DNA of 64,000 nt from contig NZ_FMIA01000002.1 of NCBI RefSeq assembly GCF_900091615.1, forward strand, positions 5,456,001 through 5,520,000, given 5' to 3'. The DNA is from Micromonospora yangpuensis (GTDB lineage: Bacteria > Actinomycetota > Actinomycetes > Mycobacteriales > Micromonosporaceae). Below are positions 34,100 to 43,718 of the stretch, in pieces. Position 1 is the first letter of the stretch. Each line of letters opens with the position of its first letter. Under the pieces are notes generated by a model that was not told the origin of the DNA, made no database searches, and saw only the letters and a list, made by a program, of their open reading frames with translations. The position numbers and the translations under genes were made by a program.

Positions 34100-34737
34100 G
34101 CGACACCCCGCGAGCGGCGACCCGCTGCGGCTGTATCTCGCCGCCAGACCGACCGGAGCCGTCCTGGCCGGTACGGTGCTACTCGGCGCGCTCACCGCCT
34201 GGTTCGGTCTGGTCAAGACACCGATTCCCATGGCCGCTGGTTCGGACGGCACCACGATTCCCCTGTGGCGGATGATCGTCCTGGGTGCCGCCGTCCTGCC
34301 GATCCTCGCGCTGTACAGCTCGCTGGCCGATCTGGAACAGGTAGCGACGCGGCGACTGCGGTCCATGCAGCGCCGCTATCTTACCGGGCTGGTCATCGAT
34401 ATTCCTGGCGATCTGCGCGACTGTGTTGCGCCCCGCCGTGCTCGCCGTCATTGCCCGGTCCTGGCTGGCCTGGCTCGGGCTTGCGCTGCTCGCGGGGGCG
34501 ATCCTGGGCTGGCGACTGGCCTGGACACTTCCGGCCGCGACCGCCGTCGTGCTCTGGTACTGGGGATACAGCGGCAACCAGGAGTACCGGTGGTGGGAGT
34601 TCAGCGCCCGACCGCACGACGACCTACCCAGCTTCCTGCTGAGCGTGGCACTCCTTGCCGTCGGCCTCACCGCCTATGCGGCGACCCCTTGGCGTCTTCG
34701 ACGTTGGAAGTCGATGGCCGCCACCGGCCGCCGGTAG
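34071..34737 (+). pseudogene. Second membrane protein of the pair, frameshifted
   Basis: The first part (GTG at 34071; LRLYLAARPTGAVLAGTVLL, then IVLGAAVLPILALYSSLADL) reads in one frame until about 34380. The matching continuation, LPGWSSIFLAICATVLRPAVL and further helices with GYSGNQEYRWWEF, lies in the +1 frame to 34737. The break falls near CTATCTTACCGGG. Joined, it would give a ~220-residue protein with about six helices. It is either a real pseudogene or a sequencing indel. Its partner is the membrane protein ending at 34099. Confidence 0.65.
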
Positions 34738-34760
34738 GCGTTCACGTGGCCGGTTGGACC

Positions 34761-34880
34761 AACCAGCCTCGGATCAGGAAGTGGGCGATGGAGCTGGCCA
34801 TCGGCAGGGTCACCCCTCTCGGGTGAAACCGGCCAGGCAGGAGAAGCGCAACCGGCAGACCTGCCGGGGCCAGGCGGCGT
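34761..34880 (-). pseudogene. Mosaic relic of nudC
   Basis: Two nudC-derived pieces are joined: 34761-~34818 matches the 3' end of intact nudC (39811-~39870), and 34828-34880 matches an internal part (~40138-40190). About 270 bases between them are missing. It marks the end of the tandemly duplicated block. Confidence 0.75.
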
Positions 34881-34915
34881 CATTCCGTGCCGTCACGGCG
34901 AAGGGTTCGTCGCCG

Positions 34916-36205
34916 TCATCGGGGCGGTGAGAACGCCCTGGACGGCGTCGTCGGGAACGCGATGGAAGGAGACTGCGCCGAGCGCCCCCACAACTGTGGT
35001 GAGGTTCCCGGTGAGGTCAGGGCCGCGAGAAGGGAGACCTCCCGTGGATCGCCGTAGGCGCTACTGGACTCCGCTCCGACACCCGCCGTGAAGCCACCCG
35101 ACGGCGCCTCCGACAGCATCGCCAAATAGTGGGGGCGACCTTTCACACCTTCCGGAAAGACGACCGAAGCCCAGCCGCCCGACAACGCCGAGAGAGCTCC
35201 GGCCTCCTCCGGCGAAATCTTGCAAACACCGTTCCGGAGATGTGCCAGGCGGGCATAGGTGGCTTCGTGTCCGACCGCCAGGGCCGCTCTCTGGCTGTTG
35301 GGTGGCGCGCCGCTGACGCGGGTGTGGTAATCGACGATACGATCCGCCCACTCCCGGGCACCACGGTGATGATGACTCTGCCGGGGCCGAGGCACCTCTG
35401 GTAAGCCTTCCAACGCCCGCAGATACTGAGGGCGACCTTTCGCACCTTCCGGAAAGACGACCGAAACCCAGCCGCCCGACAACGCCGACAGGACTCCGGC
35501 CTCCTCCGGCGAAATCTTGGTGCGACCGTTCCGGAGATGTACCAGGCGGTCATAGGTGGCTTCGTGTCCGACCGCCCGGGCCGCTTTCCGACTGTCGGGT
35601 AGCGCCCCGCTGACGCGGGTGTGGTAATCGACGATACGATCCGCCCACTCCCGGGCACCACGGTGATGATGACTCTGCCGGGGCCGAGGCACCTCTGGTA
35701 AGCCTGCCAACGCCCGCAGATACTGAGGGCGACCTTCTGCACCTTCCGGAAAGACGTCGGAAGCCCAGTCGCCCGACAACGCCGACAGGACTCCGGCCTC
35801 CTCCGGCGAAATCTTGCCATTACCGTTCCGGAGATTTACCAGGTGGTTATAGGTGGCTTCGTGTCCGACTGCCAGGGCCGCTTTCCGACTGTTGGGTAGC
35901 GCCCCACCGACGAGGGTGTGGTATTCGACGATACTTTCCGCCCACTCCTGGGCGCCACGGTAGTGACGACCTTCGTGCTGCCGGGGCCGGGGCACCTGCG
36001 ACGGACCCGACAGTGCCACCTCGTTGTGGCCGTGACCCGCCGAGCCTTCGGACACGGCCGCTTCCTGCGGGCCGAATATTCCTTCGAGCCACTCCTCATC
36101 GAACGCGGCGTCTCCCAACCCTACAGCTGGGAAATCCTGGTCGCTGAACTGCCAGAAAGGGCCATCTGGCCCCGGCAAATCCGCCAGACCCCACTCATCA
36201 GTCAT
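34916..36205 (-). CDS. Repeat protein B: three variable modules
   Basis: A 429-residue paralogue of gene A. The N-terminus differs from A by one residue in the first 60 (PGPDGPFW for PGPDDPFW) and the tail is the same. Three modules of ~99 residues start at residues 84, 183 and 282. Their variable cores read [24 protein letters not shown] and [12 protein letters not shown]. The ATG at 36205 follows the conserved leader. It is the last of three tandem copies on this strand. Codon usage looks less GC-rich than in flanking core genes, suggesting import. Function unknown; nucleic-acid binding is only inferred. Confidence 0.85.
   Translation of the reverse strand: MTDEWGLADLPGPDGPFWQFSDQDFPAVGLGDAAFDEEWLEGIFGPQEAAVSEGSAGHGHNEVALSGPSQVPRPRQHEGRHYRGAQEWAESIVEYHTLVGGALPNSRKAALAVGHEATYNHLVNLRNGNGKISPEEAGVLSALSGDWASDVFPEGAEGRPQYLRALAGLPEVPRPRQSHHHRGAREWADRIVDYHTRVSGALPDSRKAARAVGHEATYDRLVHLRNGRTKISPEEAGVLSALSGGWVSVVFPEGAKGRPQYLRALEGLPEVPRPRQSHHHRGAREWADRIVDYHTRVSGAPPNSQRAALAVGHEATYARLAHLRNGVCKISPEEAGALSALSGGWASVVFPEGVKGRPHYLAMLSEAPSGGFTAGVGAESSSAYGDPREVSLLAALTSPGTSPQLWGRSAQSPSIAFPTTPSRAFSPPR
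35123..35956 (-). repeat. Module array of gene B (3 units)
   Basis: Three tandem ~297-base units; the final one lacks the PEVPRPRQ linker and passes into the C-terminal tail, as in all four genes. Confidence 0.85.
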
Positions 36206-36338
36206 GCTGCTGCTCCATCCCGGACGACTCAGCCTCACTACGTACGTCAACCGGACCGGGTTCAACCGAGCAGCGCATCGACTATGGCCCCGAACACACT
36301 CATGCCGCGTTCACCGACGGGGTGAAGCCGGTCGAGGG

Positions 36339-36484
36339 CTACGCCAACCAGTGCTCGATCAGGAAGTGAGCGATGGAGCTGGCCATCGGCAGAGTCACCC
36401 GGCGGCCGTCGCCCGCGTCGACCAGCCGGTCGACCAGCACGGCGGCAATCTCTGCACGGGTGAACCAGCGCGCGGTGGCGATCC
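36339..36484 (-). pseudogene. Relic of the nudC 3' end, upstream of gene B
   Basis: About 146 bases nearly identical to the last 48 codons of intact nudC, including its TAG stop position, with no rest of the gene. The join to the cassette end is at about 36484. It shows that a nudC-end-plus-cassette unit was duplicated. Confidence 0.85.
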
Positions 36485-36513
36485 CGGCCGTCACGGCGAA
36501 GGGTTCGTCGCCG

Positions 36514-38088
36514 TCATCGGGGCGGTGAGAACGCCCTGGACGGCGTCGTCGGGAACGCCGTGGAAGGAGACTGCGCCGAGCGCCCCCGCAACTGTGGTGA
36601 GGTTCCCGGTGAGGTCAGGGCCGCGAGAAGGGAGACCTCCCGTGGATCGCCGTAGGCGCTACTGGACTCCGCTCCGACACCCGCCGTGAAGCCACCCGAC
36701 GGTGCCTCCGACAGCATCGCCAAATAGTGGGGGCGACCTTTCGCACCTTCCGGAAAGACGACCGAAGCCCAGCCGCCCGACAACGCCGACAGGACTCCGG
36801 CCTCCTCCGGCGAAATCTTGCTTGTACCGTGCCGGAGCTTTCTCAGGCGATCATAGGTGGCTTCGTGTCCGACCGCCAGGGCCGCTTTCCGACTGTCGGG
36901 TAGCGCGCCGCTGACGAGGGTGTGGTATTCGACGATACGATCCGCCCACTCCCGGGCACCACGGAGATGCCTCTGCTGGGGCCGAGGCACCTCTGGTAGG
37001 CCTTCCAACGCCCGCAGATACTGAGGGCGACCTTTCGCACCTTCCGGAAAGACGACCGAAGCCCAGCCGCCCGACAACGCCGACAGGACTCCGGCCTCCT
37101 CCGGCGAAATCTTGCTAACACCGTTCCGGAAATGTGCCAGGCGGTTATAGGTGGCTTCGTGTCCGACCGCCAGGGCCGCTCTCTGGCTGTTGGGTAGCGC
37201 GCCGCCGACGAGGGTGTGGTATTCGACGATACGATCCGCCCACTCCCGGGCACCACGGAGATGCTGGCTCTGCCGGGGCCGAGGCACCTCTGGTAAGCCT
37301 GCCAACGCCCGCAGATACTGAGGGCGACCTTTCGCACCTTCCGGAAAGACGACCGAAGCCCAGCCGCCCGACAACGCCGACAGGACTCCGGCCTCCTCCG
37401 GCGAAATCTTGCTAACACCGTTCCGGAAATGTGCCAGGCGGGCATAGGTGGCTTCGTGTCCGACCGCCAGGGCCGCTCTCTGGCTGTTGGGTGGCGCCCC
37501 GCCGACGAGGGTGTGGTATTCGACGATACGATCCGCCCACTCCCGGGCACCACGGAGATGCTGGCTCTGCCGGGGCCGAGGCACCTCTGGTAAGCCTGCC
37601 AACGCCCGCAGATACTGAGGGCGACCTTCTGCACCTTCCGGAAAGACATCGGAAGCCCAGTCGCCCGACAACACCGACAGGACTCCGGCCTCCTCCGGCG
37701 AAATCTTGGTGTGACCGTTCCGGAGACTTACCAGGTGCTTATAGGTGGCTTCGTGTCCGACCGCCCGGGCCGCTTTCCGACTGTCAGGTAGCGCCCCACC
37801 GACGAGGGTGTGGTATTCGACGATACGATCCGCCCACTCCCGGGCACCACGGTAGTGGCGACTCTGCCGGGGCCGGGGCACCTGCGACGGACCCGACAGT
37901 GCCACCTCGTCGTGGCGGCCCGCCGAGCCTTCGGACACGGCCGCTTCCTGCGGGCCAAATATTCCTTCGAGCCACTCCTCATCGAACGCGGCGTCTCCCA
38001 ACCCTACAGCTGGGAAATCCTGGTCGCTGAACTGCCAGAAAGGATCATCTGGCCCCGGCAAATCCGCCAGACCCCACTCATCAGTCAT
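36514..38088 (-). CDS. Repeat protein C: four variable modules
   Basis: A 524-residue paralogue with the longest array. Modules start at about residues 81, 180, 279 and 378. The cores are YKHLVSLRNGHT, YARLAHFRNGVS, YNRLAHFRNGVS and YDRLRKLRHGTS; modules 2 and 3 are otherwise nearly identical, a sign of recent unit duplication. N-terminus and tail match the other paralogues, except a short deletion (SAGRHDEV for SAGHGHNEV). The ATG at 38088 follows the common leader. The fourth module has the most divergent core of the whole set. Confidence 0.85.
   Translation of the reverse strand: MTDEWGLADLPGPDDPFWQFSDQDFPAVGLGDAAFDEEWLEGIFGPQEAAVSEGSAGRHDEVALSGPSQVPRPRQSRHYRGAREWADRIVEYHTLVGGALPDSRKAARAVGHEATYKHLVSLRNGHTKISPEEAGVLSVLSGDWASDVFPEGAEGRPQYLRALAGLPEVPRPRQSQHLRGAREWADRIVEYHTLVGGAPPNSQRAALAVGHEATYARLAHFRNGVSKISPEEAGVLSALSGGWASVVFPEGAKGRPQYLRALAGLPEVPRPRQSQHLRGAREWADRIVEYHTLVGGALPNSQRAALAVGHEATYNRLAHFRNGVSKISPEEAGVLSALSGGWASVVFPEGAKGRPQYLRALEGLPEVPRPQQRHLRGAREWADRIVEYHTLVSGALPDSRKAALAVGHEATYDRLRKLRHGTSKISPEEAGVLSALSGGWASVVFPEGAKGRPHYLAMLSEAPSGGFTAGVGAESSSAYGDPREVSLLAALTSPGTSPQLRGRSAQSPSTAFPTTPSRAFSPPR
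36718..37848 (-). repeat. Module array of gene C (4 units)
   Basis: Four tandem units with an exact 297-base period where I checked (same 13-base landmark at 37251 and 37548). Confidence 0.87.
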
Positions 38089-38220
38089 GCTGCTCCATCC
38101 CAGACGACTCAGCCTCACTACGTACCTCAGCCGGACCCGGTTCAAGCCAAGCAGAGCCTCGACTATGGTCCCCGAACACACCCGTGCCACCTTCACCGAC
38201 AGAGCGGTGCCGGCCGAGGA

Positions 38221-38365
38221 CTACGCCAACCAGCCCCGGATCAGGAAGTGAGCGATGGAGCTGGCCATCGGCAGAGTCACCCGGCGGCCGTCGCCCGCGT
38301 CGACCAGCCGGTCGACCAGCACGGCGGCAATCTCTGCACGGGTGAACCAGCGCGCGGTGGCGATC
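38221..38365 (-). pseudogene. Relic of the nudC 3' end, upstream of gene C
   Basis: Same content as the relic at 36339 and nearly identical to intact nudC 39811-~39955. The intergenic ~120 bases upstream of gene C also match those before gene D, so the duplicated unit includes the gap. Confidence 0.87.
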
Positions 38366-38395
38366 CCGGCCGTCACGGCGAAGGGTTCGTCGCCG

Positions 38396-39679
38396 TCATC
38401 GGGGCGGTGAGAACGCCCTGGACGGCGTCGTCGGGAACGCCGTGGAAGGAGACTGCGCCGAGCGCCCCCGCAACTGTGGTGAGGTTCCCGGTGAGGTCAG
38501 GGCCGCGAGAAGGGAGACCTCCCGTGGATCGCCGTAGGCGCTACTGGACTCCGCTCCGACACCCGCCGTGAAGCCACCCGACGGTGCCTCCGACAGCATC
38601 GCCAAATAGTGGGGGCGACCTTTCACACCTTCCGGAAAGACGACCGAAGCCCAGCCGCCCGACAACGCCGACAGGACTCCGGCCTCCTCCGGCGAAATCT
38701 TGCCATTACCGTTCCGGAGATTTACCAGGTGGTTATAGGTGGCTTCGTGTCCGACCGCCAGGGCCGCTTTCCGACTATTGGGTAGCGCGCCGCCGACGAG
38801 GGTGTGGTATTCGACGATACGATCCGCCCACTCCCGGGCACCACGGTGATGATGGCTCTGCTGGGGCCGAGGCACCTCTGGTAAGCCTGCCAACGCCCGC
38901 AGATACTGAGGGCGACCTTCTGCGCCTTCCGGAAAGACGTCGGAAGCCCAGTCGCCGGACAACGTCGAGAGGACTCCGGCCTCCTCGGGCGAAATCTTGG
39001 TGTGACCGTTCCGGAGATTTGCCAGGCGATTATAGGTGGCTTCGTGTCCGACCGTCTGGGCCGCTCTCTGGCTGTTGGGTAGCGCGCCGCCGACGAGGGT
39101 GTGGTAATCGACGATACGATCCGCCCACTCCTGGGCACCACGGTGATGCCTCTGCCGGGGCCGAGGCACCTCTGGTCGGCCTTTCAGCGCCTGCAGGTAG
39201 TGAGGGCGACCTTTTGCGCCTTCCGGAAAGACGACGGAAACCCAGTCGCCGGACAACGTCGAGAGGACTCGGGCCTCCTCCGGCGAGATCTTGGTGTGAC
39301 CGTTCCGGAGATGTGCCAGGCGGTCATAGGTGGCTTCGTGTCCGACCGCCCGGGCCGCTCCTTTACTGGAGGGCGGCGCACCATTGACGAGGGTGTGGTA
39401 TTCGACGATACGATCCGCCCACTCCTGGGCGGCAGGGTAGCGACGACCTTCGTACTGCCGGGGCCGGGGCACCTGCGACGGACCCGACAGTGCCACCTCG
39501 TCGTGGCGGCCCGCCGAGCCTTCGGACACGGCCGCTTCCTGCGGGCCAAATATTCCTTCGAGCCACTCCTCATCGAACGCGGCGTCTCCCAACCCTACAG
39601 CTGGGAAATCCTGGTCGCTGAACTGCCAGAAAGGATCATCTGGCCCCGGCAAATCCGCCAGACCCCACTCATCAGTCAT
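38396..39679 (-). CDS. Repeat protein D: three variable modules
   Basis: A 427-residue paralogue, the copy next to intact nudC. Modules start at about residues 83, 181 and 280. The cores are [12 protein letters not shown] (same as A module 1), [12 protein letters not shown] and [12 protein letters not shown] (same as B module 1). Sharing of cores between genes at different array positions suggests shuffling by recombination. The ATG at 39679 follows the conserved leader; upstream 131 bases separate it from nudC. Function unknown. Confidence 0.85.
   Translation of the reverse strand: MTDEWGLADLPGPDDPFWQFSDQDFPAVGLGDAAFDEEWLEGIFGPQEAAVSEGSAGRHDEVALSGPSQVPRPRQYEGRRYPAAQEWADRIVEYHTLVNGAPPSSKGAARAVGHEATYDRLAHLRNGHTKISPEEARVLSTLSGDWVSVVFPEGAKGRPHYLQALKGRPEVPRPRQRHHRGAQEWADRIVDYHTLVGGALPNSQRAAQTVGHEATYNRLANLRNGHTKISPEEAGVLSTLSGDWASDVFPEGAEGRPQYLRALAGLPEVPRPQQSHHHRGAREWADRIVEYHTLVGGALPNSRKAALAVGHEATYNHLVNLRNGNGKISPEEAGVLSALSGGWASVVFPEGVKGRPHYLAMLSEAPSGGFTAGVGAESSSAYGDPREVSLLAALTSPGTSPQLRGRSAQSPSTAFPTTPSRAFSPPR
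38603..39433 (-). repeat. Module array of gene D (3 units)
   Basis: Three tandem units of ~294-297 bases; unit 1 is closest to unit 1 of gene A, unit 3 to units of gene B. Confidence 0.85.
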
Positions 39680-39810
39680 GCTGCTCCATCCCAGACGACT
39701 CAGCCTCACTACGTACGTCAACCGGACCCGGTTCAACCGAGCAGAGCCTCGACTATGGTCCCCGAACATACTCATGCCGCGTTCACCGACAGAGCGGTGC
39801 CGGCCGAGGA

Positions 39811-40824
39811 CTACGCCAACCAGCCCCGGATCAGGAAGTGAGCGATGGAGCTGGCCATCGGCAGAGTCACCCGGCGGCCGTCGCCCGCGTCGACCAGCCG
39901 GTCGACCAGCACGGCGGCAATCTCTGCACGGGTGAACCAGCGCGCGGTGGTGATCTCGGTGGGGTCGACGCGTACCGGCTGGGTGGCGTCGGCGCGGGCC
40001 AGGAAGCCGAGCATCAGCGAGCCGGGGAACGGCCAGGACTGGCTGCCGGCGTACCTGATGTCGTCGACGGTGACGCCGACCTCCTCGCGGACCTCGCGGA
40101 GCACGGCCGCCTCGGCCGACTCGCCCGCCTCGACGAAGCCGGCCAGGCAGGAGAAGCGCAACCGGCCGTCCTGCCGGGGCCAGGCGGCGTTGTTGCCGAG
40201 CAGGCAGCGTCCCGCCGGGCCGGGCACCCCGTCGTGGACCAGCACGATCATCGCCGGATCGGTGCGGGGCCAGGCCCGGCGGCCGGTCGGGTCGACCCGG
40301 GACCAGCCGGCCTCGTCCGGCTCGGTGGGCCGACCGGTGGTCGAGGAGTACCCGTGTCGCAGGTGCCAGTTGGTGAGCGCGACGGCGGTGGTGAGGATCC
40401 CCGCGTCCCGGTCGGCGAGCAGGTGACCCACGTCGCGCAGGTTGACCGGGCGGGTGCCGGCCAGGTCCGGCAGCGGCGCGTCCACCGCGAATACCGCCAC
40501 CCCGTCCGGCTCGACCCCCAGGAAGAGCGGACTGACCTGCCCGTTCGCTGTGGGAGGCAGGTCGTCGGGGGTGAGCAGCACCAACTGCGGCGGGTCGCCG
40601 CTGACCAGGGCCCGACCGTCGGCGGCGGAGTCGAGCACCAGCACCCGCGAGCGCGGCCAGGCCTCGGCGAGCCACTGCTTGTCGGTACGCCGGTGCGCGG
40701 CCCGGTCCAGCGTGGTCCGGGCCAACGGCGGCGGCTCCCACGACAACGCACCCGCGCCGGCCGGGCCGGCGGCGTCGCCGGCCGCGCCGACCGGACCGGA
40801 GTCACCCGCGCCGGTGGTGGTCAT
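39811..40824 (-). CDS. nudC: NAD+ diphosphatase / NAD-capped RNA decapping Nudix hydrolase
   Basis: A 337-residue Nudix hydrolase that splits NAD(H) to NMN and AMP and may remove NAD caps from RNA. The Nudix box begins at ~229 ([13 protein letters not shown], then REVREEVGV). The NudC-specific element appears as SQSWPFPGS (261-269; usually SQPWPFP). The zinc-binding region is altered: YSSTTG stands where FCxxCG is expected, so the usual cysteines are missing. The ATG overlaps the stop of the upstream M16 gene by four bases, giving a three-gene coupled operon. Its 3' end has been copied into the island three times. Confidence 0.9.
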   Translation of the reverse strand: MTTTGAGDSGPVGAAGDAAGPAGAGALSWEPPPLARTTLDRAAHRRTDKQWLAEAWPRSRVLVLDSAADGRALVSGDPPQLVLLTPDDLPPTANGQVSPLFLGVEPDGVAVFAVDAPLPDLAGTRPVNLRDVGHLLADRDAGILTTAVALTNWHLRHGYSSTTGRPTEPDEAGWSRVDPTGRRAWPRTDPAMIVLVHDGVPGPAGRCLLGNNAAWPRQDGRLRFSCLAGFVEAGESAEAAVLREVREEVGVTVDDIRYAGSQSWPFPGSLMLGFLARADATQPVRVDPTEITTARWFTRAEIAAVLVDRLVDAGDGRRVTLPMASSIAHFLIRGWLA

Positions 40825-42155
40825 GGTGTGGCGGTCTGGACCGGGGTGAGCACGTCGAGTTGGCTGCGGATCCGGGCGGCGTCACCGAGCACCACCACGA
40901 CGCCCCGGGCGGGGGCCAGGTAGCGGGCGCCGGCCTCGGCCACGTCGTCGACGGTGGCCTTGGCGAGTCGGGCCGCGTGCTCGGCCAGGAAGTCCAGCCG
41001 CAGCCCGTTGCCGGCGTACGCGCTGGTCAGCGAGGCCAGCCCGGCCTGGGTGGACATGCCGAGCTGGAGGGTGCCCAGGGCGTACTGGCGGGCCTGCTCC
41101 AGCTCGTCGGGCTTGGGCGGCACCGAGGCCAGCCGGCCCAGCTCGTAGGTGGTCTCCAGCAGCGCCGGGCCGGTCACCTCGGTGGCCACGTCGGCGGCGG
41201 CGACCAGCACCGAACCGGCCACCGAGTGCTCCACCATCGAGTACGGGCCGTACGTGTAGCCCTTGTCCTCCCGGATGTTCTCCGTCCAGCGGGAGGAGAA
41301 GTAGCCGCCGAAGATCAGGTTGGCGAGCTGCAGCGCGGCGTGGTCCGGGTGGGTGCGCCCCACCGCCGGCAGCGCGATCCGCAGCGACGACTGCACCGCG
41401 TCGGGCCGGTCCACCAGCAGCAGCGGACCCGGTTCCAGGGGCGGCGCGGGCGGCAGTTCGGCCCGGTGGCCCGCGCCCTGCCAGTCGCCGAGCGCCCGCT
41501 CGGCGGAGTCGAGCACCCGCTCCGGCTGGACGTCGCCGACGAGCACCAGGACCGCCTCGGCCGGATGCACCCGTTCGGCGTGCAGCCGGCGCAGCGCCGC
41601 GGGGCGTACCGCCCGGATCTGCTCCGGCTCGGGGGTCTGCACCGCGTACGGGTGCCGGCCGTAGATCCGCTTGAGCAACGCGGTCCGGGCCAGGTGGGCG
41701 GGTTGGCTCTGGGCCACCTGCACCCGGTCGATCAGCCGGTCCCGTTCGGTGGCCACCTCGGCGCTCGGATAGCTCGCCGAGGTGAGCACCGCGGCGAGGA
41801 TCTCCAGCATCCGGTCCAGCCCGGTGACCAGGCCGGCACCGGAGACCATCAGCCGGTCCGGGTCGTGCCCGGCGGAGAACCCACCGCCGACCTTCTGCAG
41901 CTCGGCGGCGATCTGCACGCTGGACATGGTGTCGGTGCCGGAGAGCATGGTCTGCGACAGCAGCGCCGCCCGGGCCAGGTGGGGCCGCCCGAACGGCATC
42001 CAGAGCCGTACCTCGACCAGCGGGACGGCCGGCCGGCGGACCGCGATCACGGTCAGCCCGTTCGGCAACGTCCGTTCGGCCTGGGTGGGCAGCTTGAGCC
42101 GACGGTTCGGCCGCAGCGGCGGCAGCGTACGGTCGGCGGTCGCGACGGCGGTCAC
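40821..42155 (-). CDS. M16-family peptidase-like protein, non-catalytic partner
   Basis: A 444-residue protein with the M16 two-half fold ([20 protein letters not shown], then [21 protein letters not shown], typical of the second half). The zinc motif HxxEH is absent: the equivalent region reads [12 protein letters not shown]. It should therefore be the inactive subunit pairing with the active peptidase encoded immediately upstream, as in bacterial M16 heterodimers. The ATG overlaps the stop of that gene by four bases. Confidence 0.9.
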   Translation of the reverse strand: MTAVATADRTLPPLRPNRRLKLPTQAERTLPNGLTVIAVRRPAVPLVEVRLWMPFGRPHLARAALLSQTMLSGTDTMSSVQIAAELQKVGGGFSAGHDPDRLMVSGAGLVTGLDRMLEILAAVLTSASYPSAEVATERDRLIDRVQVAQSQPAHLARTALLKRIYGRHPYAVQTPEPEQIRAVRPAALRRLHAERVHPAEAVLVLVGDVQPERVLDSAERALGDWQGAGHRAELPPAPPLEPGPLLLVDRPDAVQSSLRIALPAVGRTHPDHAALQLANLIFGGYFSSRWTENIREDKGYTYGPYSMVEHSVAGSVLVAAADVATEVTGPALLETTYELGRLASVPPKPDELEQARQYALGTLQLGMSTQAGLASLTSAYAGNGLRLDFLAEHAARLAKATVDDVAEAGARYLAPARGVVVVLGDAARIRSQLDVLTPVQTATP

Positions 42156-43444
42156 CTGGCACCTCCCGGAACGATCTCGATCGACGCCCGGCGGTGTGGC
42201 CGGAGCGTCGCGGCGGCGGCCCGGACCTGCTCCTCGGTGACCTCGCCGACCAGCCGGGGCAGCTCGTTGAGCAGGCCCGGCTCGCCGCGCTGCTGCTCCA
42301 GCACGGCCATCCGCAGCGCCCGGCCGAGCACCGCGTCGACGTCGCGCAGCAGGTGGGTCGCCATCCGGGCCTGGGTACGGGCCAGCTCCGAGTCGGTGAG
42401 CCCGTCGGTGGCCAGCCGGTCCAGCTCCTCGTCGACGGTGCGCAGCACCTTGTCCACGTCCCCGCCCGGCGGCAGGTGGGCGTCGAGCAGCAGCGCGGTG
42501 GGGTCCCGGACGTCGAAGGGGTCGCCCATGAAGCCGAGGTACCCGCCCAGGCCGGTGACCGTCCGGTCCCGCTGGATGAGCCGCTCGACCAGCCGGGACG
42601 CCTCCCCGTCGGTGAGCACCTCGGCCAGCACCACGTACGGCAGGTAGCCGGCGAAGTCGCCGATCGGGTCCGGTACCCGCCAGGCCGCGGAGACCGCCGG
42701 CAGCGGTGCCAACTTGTCGACGTACGACTGTCGTCGTTCGGCGGTCAGGTCCGGCTCGCCGAAGTCGGGCCGGACCGGGGCGGGTCGGGCCGGCACGTCG
42801 CCGAAGTGCCGTTCGATCAGGCCGGTGGCCTCGGCCACGTCGAGGTCCCCGCTGACCGCGAGGACGGCGTTGCCGCTTGCGTAGTAGCGCTGGAAGAAGT
42901 CGGTGGCCTCGGCGACGGTGGCCGACTCCAGGTCGGTGAAGGAGCCGTACCCGTCGTGGGCGTTGGGGAAGGTGTCGAACATGACCGGCGGCAGGGTGAG
43001 CCAGGGGAACCCGCCGTAGGGCCGGTTCAGCACGTTTACCCGGATCTCCTCCTTGACCACGTCGACCTGGTTGCGGAGGTTCTCCTCGGTCAGCCGGGGG
43101 CCGCGCATCCGGTCGGCCTCCAGGAACAGCGCCCGTTCCAGGGCGTTGCTCGGCAGGGTCATGTAGTAGTCGGTGTAGTCCAGGTGGGTGGTGCCGTTGA
43201 AGGTGCCACCGGCGCCCTGCACGTGCCGGAAGTGGGCCAGCTTCTCCAGGTTCTCCGAGCCCTGGAACATCAGGTGCTCGAAGAGGTGGGCGAAGCCGCT
43301 GCGCCCCTCGGGCTCGGAGCGGATGCCGACGTCGTAGACCACCGCGACCCCGATCACCGGGGCACTGCGGTCCGGGGCCAACACCACCCGCAGGCCGTTG
43401 TCGAGGGTGAACCGCTCGACCGGGTACCGGGTCGCCGGAATCAC
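42152..43444 (-). CDS. M16-family zinc metallopeptidase, catalytic subunit
   Basis: A 430-residue peptidase with inverted zincin motif HLFEH (53-57) and a downstream Glu at ~132-133 in VVKEEIRVN as third ligand. GTFNGTTHLDYTDYY is a typical family block. It likely degrades peptides or processed leader fragments in the cytoplasm. GTG at 43444 is preferred (GGGGGGCGG upstream); a longer in-frame region to 43726 is unlike protein and lies in the promoter region. First gene of the M16-M16-nudC operon. Confidence 0.9.
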   Translation of the reverse strand: MIPATRYPVERFTLDNGLRVVLAPDRSAPVIGVAVVYDVGIRSEPEGRSGFAHLFEHLMFQGSENLEKLAHFRHVQGAGGTFNGTTHLDYTDYYMTLPSNALERALFLEADRMRGPRLTEENLRNQVDVVKEEIRVNVLNRPYGGFPWLTLPPVMFDTFPNAHDGYGSFTDLESATVAEATDFFQRYYASGNAVLAVSGDLDVAEATGLIERHFGDVPARPAPVRPDFGEPDLTAERRQSYVDKLAPLPAVSAAWRVPDPIGDFAGYLPYVVLAEVLTDGEASRLVERLIQRDRTVTGLGGYLGFMGDPFDVRDPTALLLDAHLPPGGDVDKVLRTVDEELDRLATDGLTDSELARTQARMATHLLRDVDAVLGRALRMAVLEQQRGEPGLLNELPRLVGEVTEEQVRAAAATLRPHRRASIEIVPGGAR

Positions 43445-43718
43445 GGGCCGCCCCCCGGTGCCGTTGGCTGCCGACCTGGTTCCGGATCTCTGCGCCGCCA
43501 CGGTGACGACCCTAGCGCGTCGGGATCCCGACTGTGCCGTCTCCCCTCGCGGTGTTCGTACTGGTCGGCACGTTCTGGTCGGGGCGCTTCCGCCCACCAT
43601 CCGAACGGATGGTTGACCGCCGGCCGCCCATGCTCCACTATTCCCATCATTCAGGTAGGAGAACTCCGGTTTCCCTGCCGGTGGACCCGCGTCCGCCGGC
43701 ACCCAGAGAGGACGGGAC

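Noticed and set aside
34916..39679. The repeated 297-base units as a CRISPR array
   Set aside because: Units are coding, too long, without unique spacers and with in-frame protein conservation.
27689..40000. A complete prophage or integrative element
   Set aside because: There are no phage structural genes, intact integrase, attachment sites or conjugation genes; only fragments of recombinase-like and excisionase-like sequence.
38396..40741. Extended start of repeat gene D that would fuse a 350-residue N-terminus to it
   Set aside because: The extension is an out-of-frame reading of nudC. The conserved leader and ATG at 39679, shared with the other three copies, define the start.
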